A DNA stretch of 64,000 bases. Origin: Seriola aureovittata. Its lineage: Eukaryota > Chordata > Actinopteri > Carangiformes > Carangidae. The stretch lies in the NCBI RefSeq assembly GCF_021018895.1, contig NC_079382.1:13910001-13974000 (forward strand), read 5' to 3'. The position numbers were made by a program, and so were the translations under genes. Below the pieces are notes generated by a model. The model was given only the letters and a program-made list of their open reading frames with translations, ran no database searches and had not been told where the DNA came from. Below, in pieces: positions 12,701-26,059 of the stretch; position 1 is the stretch's first letter; every line of letters begins with the position of its first letter.

Positions 12701-14783
12701 TAAACTGGATGCTTTTTTTCATTTGGACTATGAGCAAGACACAAGACCACATGTGTACTGGACAGGTTGTTAGTGGACCTGCACATGATGAGATGTGCTG
12801 AGAAGTTATGCTGGAGTGTTACTCCATCTACTGGTCAAGGAGGGAATACAGGGAGCACATAGTAGAGTCTGTCGCTCCCTGATGGTTGGAATTTTTTTCT
12901 AACCAACACAGCCTCTCTACATACAAACATTACGGATCAGAGAAAAAATAATAAAAAATATCCCCCAATGTATCATTTTCCCTTCTTCCCTCCTATAATA
13001 TGTTAGTTTATACAGTGCTGTCCAAGTATAGCAGAAGCTACTGTTCAGGGGGATTCATCAAAGTTTGACATGTACAAACTGCTCACTGTTCTGTGTGATT
13101 TTTATAACACAGCAATAATAAAATATATCTTTCATTGCTCCCTCTATTTGTGAAGTCCTTACACAAAGCTAATTTCCTTGTTAAGATATTAACGACTGCA
13201 CACTTTAATTTCTCTGCCCAATGACATTTTGACTAAGCCATGAACTTTAACTATAAAGCACAAAGGATTTTCTCCTTCACCTATGAACAGAACAGTCATT
13301 ACCCACCGGTTTCACTAAAACAGGACACAATGGCGACACATACTATTTCACAGTGTTGTGGGTGTCTGCTGGTTATTTTGGACAAATTTTATAGCAGAGC
13401 CAACAATTAAAGGAAGTTCAAGCTTTGGTTGGGCCTCTCTATTTCTCTCTCTTTGCCAGTGAGAAGGCTGAAAGTAGTCAACATCTTAATATAATACACT
13501 CACAAAGGATTTGACTGAAAATCAACTTACTATTTTAGAGAATGGGTTGGCTTGACTAATGTGGGATGGATTATGATAAACTCTGCAGAATAAAATACAA
13601 AGCTGATGGGGCAAATGGGCTGGTCTACATTAAGATACATACCAATAAGACTACTCGCATCCTTCCCTCTGACTGTACTGATGACCTTGCAGATTTGGCT
13701 TTGAGTGTATTAAAACAACGCTAAGTGAGGCATCAAGAAAGAGTAACATGAGGAGTTTCAGTTTCATTCACTGTATCGTGATTTGTCATGGAGCAAAAAA
13801 AAAAAAAAGAAAGAAAAAAAAAAAACTTGCATTGAAAAGGTATCTGTGCTTCTTTTCTATCTTATCAAACTACAATGTTTTTACTGGATCACTCCAACTG
13901 GGAAAAGACCAGACGTCCAATGCAGGCACTGCTGACCTGGCAGACGCTGTGGAAAGACTGAGCTTACTAACAAATATGCTGCAAATCAGAACAGAAACAG
14001 GCAGATATCCACATAGTCACTCAAAAATGCTCCAGAGTAGCATATTTCTTGCATCATTACAACTGAGAAACTATTAAAAGCACTTATATTGTTGCCACCA
14101 TCAATTCCAGCTGTGGGTTTGCCTTCAACACCCATTTCAGACCCAAGACGGTAAGTGCTGGTGCAGCTAATGGCAACACTGTCGCCTGTGGTCTCTGTGG
14201 TGGAGGGAAAAAATAGGAGAGTGATCGAAATATTTATCATCTGTGAAAGGAGCAAAAACACTGGTGAGTGTTTTGGACTTTCCTATGGTGAAAGCTGAAG
14301 AACTGAGTCTTACGGCTCAGGGGTGATTCTGTTTTACATTAATCAACCTGAAGGAAATGATGGGAGAGGAAGTGATTATAGCAACAACCCCGTCTCCCCA
14401 CCTCCAGGATCTCTGTCCTGCATAGATAAGCCACTCCTGTTGCTAATTTCAAGCAGAAAAGCAGGAAATGTGACAGTGTAGTTTTCCGCTTCCATAAACA
14501 AGACGACTGCCAGAGTTAGCCGCCAGTCCTGTGTGCCTCTGGGCTGAGTCTCCCCTCTGAGGGAGACAGACACACTGACAGAGAAAGTGAGCAAGGGACG
14601 AAAAGAGGGAGAAAGTGAGAGAACAGGAAAGAGGGGAGGCAAAAAAGACAGGAAAACCCATCAGAAGAACAGAAAGACGGCGAGACCTGACAGAGGAAGA
14701 GGAGAAGGGAGAAGAAGAGAGATTAAAATAAAGACTTGAGAGTTGAGTCTCTCTTCTTCTCCTCTAACACAGCAGATAAAGTC

Positions 14784-16364
14784 ATGGCCGAGAACAACAC
14801 AAATCTCTTTCTGGAAATACTTCAGTCTTTCGATGCTGGTGAGTTTTTTTTTCCAATTTCCCTTCTCTTTTAGCTGGTCTGGGCTTTTTCATGTGGTCTC
14901 TGATTGGCACCTTTGTTCTCTCAGGAATTTAAGCTTTAATCACCCCTGGAATAGATTTAATGTGGGGGCCTGGTTCCTGTTGAGATTACTTGATCAAACA
15001 AATTAGACTAGTCAAAGAAAACCTTTTTCAGTTTCTAAAAACACTCCAAGTCCAAATCTTTAAAGTACTGTTATGTTTTCTTGGTGTGTTTTTTTTTTTT
15101 TTTCCTCAGTTTTCCCAAATGTCATTTCCAGATGACTTTTGGCCAGTGTCTGTTTTCCCCTTTCCTAAAGTCTTAGAAAAAAAACCCGCTGTGGAAATAT
15201 GGGCTGGTGGCAAAATAAGTTCAGTCTTTTTAACGTTTAACTGTATTGAAAGGAAATTGATTTGTTTTCCCTGGCAGAAGTCCAACAGGATTTGTCTTAG
15301 CCGCTGTATTCTCTCTCTTCTCCCAAGCACGCTTATGTTGGCAAAACTGCATCCAAGGCAAGAAGCAGTGAACAAAAGTCAGTGCCCTTTTTTGTGGGAA
15401 AGAAATGAAATCAGTTTGTTTTCTCCAAGAGACTTGCTCTGGTAAACATGAAAGACGGAAGTCTATTATTATTTTGTCAAGATGCACAATCTTGTAAGAC
15501 CCTGCTGGCAATCCTCCATTTGTTACACACAGATGGTTTTTGTAATCTTGGTAAGGACATAGATTCTAATTAAAATTCCTTCCGTTCCCAGGGGATGACG
15601 TAAAAAGACTGCTATTAAGGATAAAGTGCATTTAGATATATTGCATGTACATAACTATTTTTAAACTCTTGCCCTAAAGAGTATAAATGTCAATAGGGTA
15701 GAAGAGATAAAATGCAAATCATGTAGAAAGCAAGACTCAGGAGGATGTTTGTGAAGTATTAATTAAAAATGCAGACCATAAATGATCCTTTTTGTTACAT
15801 GTTTCTCTCTTCACAGCTCCGCTGATCATAGCTTTCTGTGTGTCCATGGCTGTGGGCCTGGTCTTGGGGGCCCTGGTTTACGTTATCTTGACCTGGATGT
15901 CCCGACGCAGAGCTGGCTCTGCCAATATCACCCGGCGCCCGCCTCGCCGGTCACGCACCTCTTCTCGCAACCGTCCAGGCTTTAACCGCAACAGCAGCTA
16001 CGACCGGCGCAGCAACAACAGTTTGGTCAGTGCTGCTTTCAGCTTCCACCGCCAGACTTCCTCCCCAGATCACCTCGACCCACTGGGCCACAAATCCAGC
16101 TTCAGGGCCTCCACTTTCCACCCTCTTCTTCAGTGCAGCCAAATCGCAAGGGAGGCAGAGGAGGGAAGCCAGACCACGCTGCCCCGTACACCGACTCTAA
16201 GCACAACGTCTGGGTCACCTCAAACTGCAGCCCAGTCAGCTGCTACCCCACCCAGACCTGAGTCATTTTGGGGGAACAACGGTCTGAGGGGTTTCCATGC
16301 TACACAGACCCCACCTCCAGCTTATGAGAGCATTATTAGAGCTTATCAGGAAACATGCACCTGA
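14784..16364 (+). CDS. MYCT1: Myc target protein 1 (two coding exons)
   Basis: Coding exons 14784-14838 and 15817-16364 join in phase 1 across a GTGAGT...CACAG intron to give 200 aa, close to the family size. The short N-terminus (about residues 1-19, with an N-T-N-L-F-L motif) precedes one strong membrane helix at about 20-45 (PLIIAFCVSMAVG...). A basic stop-transfer SRRR and an Arg/Ser/Asn-rich cytoplasmic tail follow, ending near a PPPAYESIIRAY motif. That layout and tail are typical of MYCT1, a single-pass protein expressed in endothelium and blood stem cells and first described as a MYC-regulated gene. The start was chosen because it opens the exon directly in frame and suits the family. 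SYNE1 lies divergently upstream, as in human. The PPxAY site could bind WW-domain proteins (inference). Confidence 0.9.
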
Positions 16365-17036
16365 GAGGAGAGAGAGCGCTATGCTGACACAAACTGAATG
16401 AGCCCTGAGTTGTAAATGGATTTACAAATGATATTGGACTAAAGCTATATTGATTTATATGTCCAGGTGGGGCTGGGTGGAGTGAACAAGGAAGTCGAGG
16501 TCGAATGTGCGTCCTGCTCGACACAATAACACTCAAGAACAACCAGTTTTGTATGTCTTTTGGTTAGTTAATATATATCTGGTGCTGACAAAGGCATACT
16601 TGTCTTTCATCATTCAATACTGATGCAAAGTATTTAAAAAAGAAACGAACATTTGACACTTTCAGCAATGTTGCAATGGCTGCTTACTGGAACCAAAATT
16701 ATTCCTCTTAAAAATTAGCAGCCTGTATCTAATGGTGATTGACACTAATGTATGCTTGCACAGAATCTTTGTTTAGTTTAGACAAGGCAAAAATCTACAA
16801 ATACATACTGTTGGCTGGGCATTCAAGATGCAAGGCAAGACTTCTGCTTGGTTCCTGCTGATCATCTATTAACTATGCAAAAGAGAGAAGGATTGTGTAT
16901 GTGTACCGCACAGGAAGACGAGTGTTTGTGTGTTAACCTGTAATTAATAAATTGTAGATGTGTCATTTATGTATCAATGCAAAAGTGGATATATGGATAG
17001 TGTGGGTATGTGTGCCATTCAAAGTAATTTAGTGTC

Positions 17037-17079
<43 letters not shown>

Positions 17080-17235
17080 CCGGGTGTGTTTGCATGTATG
17101 TGTGAGCATGAGAGAGAGAGACAGAAAAGAGGGCATTGGGTGCAAGTTGTTTTTGTATGTTATGTATGTTTGAATGTGATTAACTGAACTCTGCTCATAA
17201 GTTAATGCAATAAAAAGCAAGAATCAGAAACACGG
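16365..17235 (+). other. MYCT1: MYCT1 3' UTR with candidate poly(A) signals
   Basis: Sequence after the MYCT1 stop. AATAAA occurs at 16946-16951 and again at 17209-17214; the second is followed within about 20 bp by a plausible cleavage region. A TG microsatellite (17041-17076) lies between them. No other gene was seen. Confidence 0.6.
17041..17076. repeat. (TG)n microsatellite
   Basis: Perfect TG run inside the probable MYCT1 3' UTR. Confidence 0.95.
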
Positions 17236-17552
17236 CGACTGAGTTTTCCATACAAAGCTTGGAGGATGTTTGTTATCACACACAAAGCAGTGCCTTGTTC
17301 TTGCGTATGGCAATACATGGACAATACACATTGACTGTGTTGGACAAATGTTGATTGAATTTTGAGATTGTGGTGCAATTTTACATTGTGATGTTGTCCA
17401 TTAGTGCATTAGACATAATAAGGGAAATACCTTACAAAGGAAGTACACAAGCAACTGCAATTTAATACACCACCACCACAAACTGCAGCTCCATGTCGAT
17501 CAGTCCTTTCCACCAGCATCAACACCTACTCCTTTACGACCTTTACAATAGT

Positions 17553-18004
17553 CGGTGTTGGGGAGTAACTAGTTACATGTAACCGGATTACGTCATCAAA
17601 ATTTTATTAAATCAAAATGTTGGTGATTACAAAGGGGTTATATCCAAATGTATTCTTTTTGGTAAAGAGCTGACTAGTAGAATAACATTTATTCTCTTGC
17701 TTTTCATCTTCTAGCTGAGTTAGAGCGCCTTGTTTTGGCATATCTGCAAACAACTTGAGTGTTATGTGTGATAGGTGTGAGATCTAATAACACTCACTAA
17801 ATTAATTCAGCAGTGTGTTTTCATTAGGGAGGTCCTTAGGTAGTGATATTTCTATAGGGCACCAACAAAGTACATGAATGGTACTGAAGAGCAATCAAAA
17901 AGTAATGAATTAATAAAAAAAAAACGCATTACTTATTATATCTCTAGGAGGGTAATTCATCATTTGTAATCCATTACATTTCAAAAGTAACCTTTCCAAC
18001 ACTG
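17553..18004. mobile_element. Short inverted-repeat DNA element (MITE-like)
   Basis: The left end GGTGTTGGGGAGTAACTAG and the right end AGTAACCTTTCCAACACTG form imperfect terminal inverted repeats about 450 bp apart. GGTGTTGG...GTAACTAGTTAC sequences are a very common dispersed element in fish. There is no transposase frame inside, so it is a non-autonomous copy. The superfamily (hAT-like is a possibility) and the target duplication could not be settled by eye. Confidence 0.65.
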
Positions 18005-18419
18005 ACAAGAGTTAGTATTTGGTTCATGATTGTTGTACACTACAGGTGTTTTTATTATTTTGTCCACCCTCTTTAAGCGTGCATATTATTTCTCTAGTGT
18101 GACTGCTGTTTCCTGATGGGGAAACTGGTCTGATGCAGTAAAGTTTGGCAGGTGAAGGACACTGATGTCTCCAGAGTCCCTTAGCTTCACAGGACCAAAA
18201 GAACAGCTGCTTTCCTCACAGCACTAACACGTCGTATTATTGCACGTCGAGTGAATAAAAACTACACACAAGGAACAGCATACGTCTAGTATCGTTTTGA
18301 TATTAATCTAAAACACATTTGTTGAGTTTTTTTTTTCATTTCGCGTTAGTTGCGGCATGACGTATTATTTGTGAGACAAGTTTACGTTGTGTTTTTGTGA
18401 TGACCAGGCGCTGCAGTGG

Positions 18420-18470
18420 TGGGAAATATTAACAGTCAGTCCTTTTAAACCTTGTCAGTCGATGAATAAG
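18420..18470 (+). other. SERAC1: Candidate SERAC1 non-coding exon 1 and donor
   Basis: A sequence ending GATGAATAAG followed by GTAATG fits a 5' splice donor at 18471. It lies about 630 bp upstream of the SERAC1 start codon, and a matching acceptor (ATGCAG) lies at 19091-19092. Human SERAC1 also begins with a non-coding exon. The exon's 5' boundary is a guess; transcript data would be needed. Confidence 0.35.
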
Positions 18471-19099
18471 GTAATGTCCTTGTACAGCAATGAAAATGAA
18501 CCCGCACGAAAAGGTTAATTTAATCAGTCAGCTGGGCAGCTTACAGTTCAGTACAGTTGTTAAGCTCTGAAAGCTCTGACACGTTAGCCAAAAGCTAATT
18601 CTTTAGTAAGTTGGTGTTAAAGGTAAACGTAGCTTTGTGTTTAATGTTAATGTTTGAGTTAGGAGTGTCAAAAGTTGTGCTTTGGTGTAAGATTACGGTG
18701 AACGATGGGGTTAGATTTACTGACCGATTTAGTTATTCTGAGTTAACACCAGCTAAGTTAGCTAAGGTTAGCTAAACGACTTGTGTATGAGTTGATAACC
18801 TTACATTATTTCGTTGACTGTAGTCGACATTAATTATTTATCACAAGTTGGTTAAATGCTGGTATTGTACGTTTGTTTGCTCATTACAGTCGTGAAGCGC
18901 CAGTGAAGTTTTGCATCAGGTACCTTTGATATACGTACTTGGCATTAAATTAGCTTTAGCAAACGTGCTATTGACCACACGATACGTAATTGAGTTTCCA
19001 GTGTGAGATAAGCCCAAATTGGAGTAAGTGGCTGCTCTTCTTTGGCGGTTTGATTTACGTAACTTAGCCTCACCATACTGGGGGTCATGCAGGCGGAGG

Positions 19100-22000
19100 A
19101 TGTCTGCTGCAGCTCTACGTTTGATCCGCTGCCGGAGACTGAGCACAGCTGGGCCTCCTGGAGTGAAGAGAGTGCTTCAGTGGAAAGATTTAAGTGAGTT
19201 AATGGACCTGTATTTGTCTATGTGTATGCTGATGTTTGTTGTCAGCAATCGCGAAGACCTAATTACTCTAAAAACACGGATTCAGCCTGTATGCTTTTGT
19301 GTAAACTGTTTTAAAGCCTTTGTAAATATATAATTCTTTCTGCTGAAATGTAGGGAAGGTTGCTAAAGTAACTGGTGCAGTTGTCTTGGGGTAAGTTACA
19401 GTATTTACATTCAGATTTTACTACTTGAATCCTAAATGGCCAAATCTCATCCTTGTAGTTTGTGTGTAATATCATGAATGTGCCTCAGCTTGTCCATTAT
19501 CTTTCTGCAGGGGCTGTCTTTTTATCACATATGAGGTTGTAGCCTTGGACAAGGCTGTGACCATTGACACCAGTGCAATTTTTCAAGAGAAGTACAAGTC
19601 TTACATTTATCTGAGAGCCACACCCTCAGATGAAAAGGAGAACCTTACTGCAGGTAATGAATGTCATTCATTGAGACTTTATAAGTGGGAAGTGATGTGT
19701 CCCTTTAAAACACCTTAGGAAACTTAAAAGGACTATTCTGAGATTTCTTTTTAGTTTAGAAGAGTTGTTTTTTTGGATACTGTCCTACTTCCACAGACAG
19801 CCTTGATGACATCTGACAAATATGCTGAGTGGCTTCATTTATTTCTTGTATATTTTAAGTTTGTCATGTCCAGATGCCCAATGACATCTGCGAACATTTC
19901 TTCCTGCCGTTCCTTCCTTCCCCTCTCGACTATCTTTCCTGCCTAAATATTTGGGTCAGTCTGCTGCCTGATCTCACTTCCACTAGTCAAGGCTCACTTA
20001 CTTCCTGGAACAATCACTAACCAACCTACTGTATACTGAGAAACCAACTAGCAAGCATTACTTCAGTAATAGTTTGTTATTGTGGTAGTGTAAATACAAC
20101 CCAGATTTTGTAGAAGGCCATGGTAGTTATTTTTTCCATTGTGTGTGTGTCTCAGGGCTTACACACAAAGCAAGGAGGGAACTTCATAAAGCAGCACGGC
20201 GGTTTCTGGAAATATCCTCTAGGCTTTTACTGCAATCACTAGATGGTAAGAAACCAAAAGTTGCCTTTATACTAGTTAACCTGGAAACCAGACTGAAAAG
20301 TCCACAGTGTGAAACCATAATACTCCCCCCCAATGTTTCTTGAAGTAGAAAGCAGAAGTTGTTGCTAATAGAAGCACAAATGTTTACTCTCAGTAAACCC
20401 AGTCAGTGCCCAGTCATTTTTATGTGGTATGAAGATGAAGAACAAAGGAAACACCTGCCCAGCACATGCACATCCTGTTTTTGAATGTCACATAGTTCAT
20501 GCATTAAGTATATTGTGCAGCTGACAGTAAAATAGATGATTCTGATTGTTTTGTTCCCCCTATATAACTATATTTATCACTTACTCCCATAATTATATTA
20601 CAGTGAGCTCTCTAATAAATTGACTTTTGACCTTTTAAAAATGAACAGCTGCCAAACTGATGACTCAAGGTTTGCAACCACAAGGTTTGTAACTTCCTAG
20701 CTGATGTAATCTGCAGGTGGTGTTGTAGATCCTGATAGTTAGTCATCGTAGACAGAGTGTGAGTATAATTTCAGTGTGCCCATAGGGATATTTGTGCACA
20801 CTTTAACTCTTTGTTCTCTAAATGTTCAGCCAATCAGTTTGTTCTGTATCGTTATGTTGTAGAGCACTTTAGCCATGTAGATGCAGACCCACATGAGGTG
20901 GCATTGTGGGTCCTGCTGAAGAGGACACAGTCAGCCAATAAAGCCATCAGACTACCAGCTGTACAGGAGCTTGCAGATAATCACCACTGGCACGGTAAAA
21001 TATGCAAAAACTGTTGCATATCATGTTGGGTGTATTTACAACAAGTGAAATGAGGAGAGATTAGGTCACACCTGTTGTCTATATTACAGACTACCAGTAC
21101 CAGACAGCAGCCCAATTTATAGACCAGCGAACAGCAGTGGGCTTGGCCCGGACTCCTCAGGTAGACCTGCGATTCTTCCTGCCCCCACCTGTGCTACCTG
21201 ATCTGGAAGATGTATGTATAATATACGTGACTATATGCTTATTGCTCTCTTGCCTTAGCTTCACCTCACACATGTACTGAATTTAAGATTGTAACTAAGA
21301 TCTGTTAACAATTTTTTCCACAGGGTTTGACAGCAGAGGATGGACTGAGGCAGCTGCTGGCGTCTCTGCCTCTGTCTGAGGTGGACAAATGTGTTCAGTA
21401 CTTCACTTCACTGGCTCTCAGAGAGAGCACTCAGTCCATGGCAGCACAACGGGTAATCATGACAGATGTATTAGTACACGTACTCTGTCTTAAGTCTTTA
21501 GGAAGATGACGTCCTGGAACACAAAACAGCAGGACAACAACAATCTATTGTATGCCCGAAAGGTTTGAAAACTCAAATCTCTGAATGTTGTCACTAACAC
21601 CCGTGCTCTCATGTTGCAGGGTGGTCTTTGGTGCTTTGGCGGCAATGGTCTGCCCTACGCCCAGAGCCTCACCTCTGTCCCCTCAGAGAAGGTGGAATCC
21701 TTCTGTCTGCAGGCACTGGTACAGCACTCAAAGGTAACAATGTCCCTTGTGCATCTAAATTTGATTTTGTTGAAAACAAATTCAAACACAAAGCACTCTT
21801 TGAAGAAACAGCTATTACCTCATTATTGAAGCAGTCAGTGTGGTGTGTGGAGAATATGACTGACATTTAAGGTGAAGTGAATAACTGGTCTGAACTTACT
21901 CACACACATTTCTTGTCTACAGGTCCAGAGCCACTGTGACCACATAGTTGCCAACGGGGGCCTGCAGCTCCTCCAGAGGGTTTATCAGCTCCGTAGAGAC

Positions 22001-24396
22001 TCCCAGAAGATTCAGAGGAACATTGTTCGTATCATAGGAAACTTGGCGCTCAATGAGAGTGTTCACCAGGCCATATCCCAGTCTGGTAAGTCTGTAACAC
22101 ATCAGATTATTCCATAAAGGGTTCTGCTTATGTGCAATCTTGACTGGGTGTATTGAGGATGTTAATAAAAACAACATCTAAAGCCTATTTTTGCATGTGC
22201 CCATTTCATCTACAGATAATATATTCACAATTACAAAGACTATCAACTGTCAACCCAGGCATGCGTTACAATATTCATACTTGTTAACACTTTTTGTGTT
22301 TGTTTGTTTTTAATTTTTTGGTTTTAATAATTTCAATCCCAATTCTAACAACAGACTATAATCAATCCAATATTTTTTTTTTCATTTCATCCCTACCTAT
22401 GTGACACCTTCAGGCTGGGTATCTGTCCTGGCTGAGATGATGCAGTCTCCTCATGTCATGCAGGCGTCTCATGCGGCTCGCGCTCTGGCCAACCTGGACA
22501 GGGAGACGGTGAAAGAGAAATACCAAGATGGTGTCTACATCCTCCATCCACAAACACGTGGCAAGTAGGAAAACAATTCATTCCTCTTGTCATGTACTTT
22601 TAATAATTAGTTTCATTTTATTTTACATTTAAACCAACACTTGTCTTTGATAATGTTTTCATTTCCAGCCAGCAAATCAAAGCAGATGTGCTTTTCATCC
22701 ATGGGATTCTCGGGGCAGCATTTAAAACGTGGAGGCAGAAGGACCGCAATACGCTAGAGGAAGAGAAGGAGGCAGAAAGCAGGGACGACTACACAGAGTG
22801 CTGGCCAAAGGTAGGAAATCCACCTTATTCCTCTTATTACTGTGGAGTATAATGGATCACCATACAGTGTCTGCCTCTGTTTGTCCTACTACAAATCAAA
22901 TCAAATCAAATGAATAAAATTAGATCAAGGTCCCAAGCAGATTTGGATTAATCATAAGGAAATTAATAATCTCTCACTGTTGTTCTTGTGTGTTGTTGTG
23001 TCCTTTTATTGACAGTCATGGTTGGCTGCTGACTGTCCAAATCTGAGAGTACTATCAGTAGAGTATGACAGTCACCTCAGTGACTGGATGGCCAAGTGTC
23101 CCGCTGAGAATCAGAGGTGAAAAATCTGTAATTTCTTAAAATGTCCACTGGAGTTTAAGTATGAAATATTGTGAAACATTTTTTACATTTCATTTCTCTA
23201 AGAGTTGTAGCTTAATTAGTTTGAAATAGTCATGATGTTTGATACATTGTACAAAATATTAGGATTATTACTGTTGGTAAGTGTGTTAAGCGAAATCAGT
23301 ACATTCTCTTTAATAACAGAGATGACATAATTGTCCCATACTCATACAGCTCTACAATCTCAAACGTTCATTATACACAATTCCAACAGGCTATCAGGGA
23401 GCAAACGGTTGATTCATTCTTTGTTTTCGTCTCTTCAGGAAATCCTTGGCCTACAGAAGTCGAGAGCTGCTAAAGAAGTTAAAGCTGGCAGGGGTTGGAG
23501 AGAGGCCTGTGGTCTGGGTAGCCCACAGTATGGGAGGTATTTTGTCAGACAGTTCCTTCCACAAGCATGTCAGATTTTCACTTACATCCCTTGAACACAA
23601 CATGACAAAACAAGTGTCTTGGTCTTATTTAACATCTGCACCTAGATGTGCCTGTATATGTCTGATTTAAAGGTTCTCTATCTGTCTGTATCCTCCGTTT
23701 GATTTTTCCGTCAGGATTACTTGTGAAGAAAATGCTCCTTGATGCCTCTGAGGACCCAGATATGCATGAGCTGTTAAAAAACACCAAGGGCATTGTGTTC
23801 TATAGTGTTCCTCACCGTGGAACATCTATGGCAGAGTACTCAGTCAATGTCAGATATCTCCTCTTTCCCTCTATAGAAGTCAGAGAACTTTGTAAAGGTA
23901 AGTGCATGAAATCAATTCTGAGGTCCAAGACTGTTTGTGTTTCATAGAACTTGTTCAGTATCAACTGTGAGCTGTTGTCCTTGTGTTTCAAGACTCACCA
24001 GCACTGCGAAATCTAAATGAGAACTTCTTGAACATGGCCAGAGAAAAGGAAATCAAGGTCCTGAGCTTTGCAGAGAGGCTGCCAACAAACATTGGTCCCA
24101 TGATCAAGATACTGGTGGTACCATCACAGTCAGCAAGTATGCAACACACGTGGGAAATAAGACACATCTATCTGTTACATATAGCTTAAATATGAATGGA
24201 TGAGCCAAAAGAATCTTGTTCCTTTAGCTCTTACCTTTGCTTCTCTCATTTGGTTTCAGATCTTGGCATCGGTGAGCTCATCGAGGTGGATGTAGATCAT
24301 CTCAACATATGCAAGCCAGAGAAGAAAGACTCATTCCTGTACAAACGCAGCCTCCAGTTCATCCAGGAAGCACTGCAGAGCTACATCAGCCACTGA
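19100..24396 (+). CDS. SERAC1: Serine active site-containing protein 1
   Basis: Sixteen exons: 19100-19193, 19354-19390, 19511-19653, 20156-20245, 20863-20994, 21090-21211, 21324-21452, 21620-21733, 21923-22085, 22414-22564, 22669-22810, 23016-23116, 23439-23536, 23715-23897, 23993-24136, 24260-24396. All phases agree, giving 659 aa (human 654). SERAC1 remodels phosphatidylglycerol at mitochondria-ER contacts, affecting cardiolipin, bis(monoacylglycero)phosphate and cholesterol transport; human loss causes MEGDEL syndrome. A hydrophobic segment lies near residues 33-55 ([17 protein letters not shown]). The middle part is helical and repeat-like ([19 protein letters not shown]). The C-terminal third is an alpha/beta-hydrolase (DUF676/lipase-like) with VLFIHGILG and the nucleophile elbow AHSMGG, Ser at about 503. 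The first Gly of GXSXG is Ala here. Exon 10 ends GGCAA before GTAGGA, a slightly weak donor chosen because it keeps frame and length with human. Confidence 0.97.
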
Positions 24397-25532
24397 CTGA
24401 AATATATGAACACAAACACACTGATACAACCTACTGTATACTTGAAATGGGGGAGAGCTCTGTCACCCATCCACACCCTAACCAAATGGAAACATAACTG
24501 CCTCTTCTTGTTGAAAACTTACATAAACACTCACTAATGTGATCATAGTATAATTGGGGAAATTAAATGAATTTTACACAGTGATATATTTGAAGAGTTG
24601 CCAGTTGTGATGATTTTATTCTCCTAGTCATCCTCCTAGATTGGTTTCTCTAACTAGTGAGTGAGATGAATTTTAAAGATTGTTTGAATTTTTAAAGCAC
24701 ATAATATGTTTACAAGTAAATTCAGAAAAATTAATTTTAGATTTTATTTTTCTGGATTTTTTTCCCAATTTCATCTGAACCATAGCAGTTTAACTTAGCA
24801 CGTGGTGCGTAATGCTCATATTGTATCAGTTCAAGATGCACTGACATGTCGTTGCCACTAATGCTCCTTACATTTCTGACCAGAGCAATGGTTTAAGATT
24901 TTATTTTTATATTTATATTTTATTATAACTGCAGTATGACATGTCATTGTGTGCCAAAACATATTACTTCCTGAGCCTTACCTTAAATGGACCTGTATTA
25001 ATATTAGTTCAGGCTGCTTTATTTATCTGTATGGGACAAATCAAGAAATTGTTTTTTAATTTCCAAACTGTCCAAACTGCCACTAGCAATGACAATTAAT
25101 AAATGTATAAAGTTGGAGGCTTTATTTGACTTCTATACACTCTTGCATTGCTTCATTTTTATCTCAAAGCTGCTTTACGCTACACATATCATCTTAATGT
25201 ATTTATTTTACAATATTAATACTATGATGTTGTGAAATATGCTTTTGCTGTCTGTGTGACAAAACTGAAAAAACAACACAGTACATTCTTCTAGGGTTAA
25301 GTGATATGACCAAAGAAATGGAGACAATATAAAAATGTCCAATGCCAGAGATCTTCCTTTCCTGTGGTATATATGCCTTTACTATCTCTGGGTGTGTTAG
25401 ACTATTGTGGAAAATGTAAATAACCAAGCATGACTGCTTTATGGTAATAATATATGCATAAATGAGATGATATACCTTTATTCGTCAGATACTTAATTCA
25501 TTGAATTGGCCAAAAGCTATTATATAATGATA
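24397..25532 (+). other. SERAC1: SERAC1 3' UTR and downstream sequence
   Basis: AT-rich sequence after the SERAC1 stop. Candidate poly(A) signals are ATTAAA near 24562 and AATAAA at 25098-25103. No further coding frame or RNA was recognised before the Tc1-like relic that begins at 25533. Confidence 0.5.
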
Positions 25533-25964
25533 TACACTCACTGAGCACTTTATTAGGAAAACCGAACTAATACTGCAGCCTCATTTCTTTGTGGCATAGA
25601 CTCCGCAAAGGTGTTGGAAACATTTCTCTGAGATTTTGCTGCATTAAATCATTTGTACAGATTTGTCTGCTGTTCATTCATTCTGCCAATCTCCTGTTCT
25701 ACCCTGGTTCTACCACATCCCAAATGTGTTTCTATTGAATTGACTCTTTATCACGTTCATGAAACCACTTCGAGACGACTTTTGCAGAAATACTTATACT
25801 AGCACGTCTAGCACGTACAACGATGTTTGATGTGAACATTAACTGAATATGCTGACCTGTATCTGCATGATTTTATGCCTTTCTCTGTTTCGACATGATC
25901 GATTGGATACTGGCATGAGTCAGCAGGTGCGCAGGTATTCCTACTAAAGTGCTCAGTAAGTGTA
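25533..25964. mobile_element. Tc1/mariner-type relic, internally deleted
   Basis: The element is bounded by TA and inverted repeats: CACTCACTGAGCACTTTATTAGG on the left and, at the right end, the near-complement ACTAAAGTGCTCAGTAAGTG followed by TA. This terminus and the interior (a stretch resembling GTGGCATAGA...GTGTTGGAAACATT) are familiar from a large Tc1-like family in fish. At about 430 bp it is far shorter than an autonomous copy and has no intact transposase frame. It ends roughly 100 bp upstream of the probable GTF2H5 promoter. Confidence 0.8.
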
Positions 25965-26059
25965 TTTATGCAACATGCCCACATTTTTTGCATCGCAGAA
26001 GATTGTCCCTCGACACACACCGTACGTCACCGTACGATGCTTTGAGAAGCTAAAGCTTT

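Larger units (their letters stand above)
9192..14783. other. SYNE1-MYCT1 intergenic region
   Basis: Divergent intergenic region between the SYNE1 and MYCT1 start codons. It should hold the SYNE1 5' UTR and promoter at its left end and MYCT1 5' sequence (GA-rich, about 14575-14760) at its right end. Two TG microsatellites (9463-9495, 9672-9734) lie close to the SYNE1 start. The rest is AT-rich with only short open frames that resemble no known protein. No RNA gene was recognised. Confidence 0.6.

Noticed and set aside
14990..15445. 151-residue plus-strand frame between the MYCT1 exons
   Set aside because: Lies in the MYCT1 intron, Phe/Leu/Lys-rich from T runs; no family resemblance.
20649..20684. 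36-nt in-frame microexon of SERAC1
   Set aside because: Left out of the main model because the acceptor at 20863 alone gives a gap-free match to the remembered human protein; kept as a finding.
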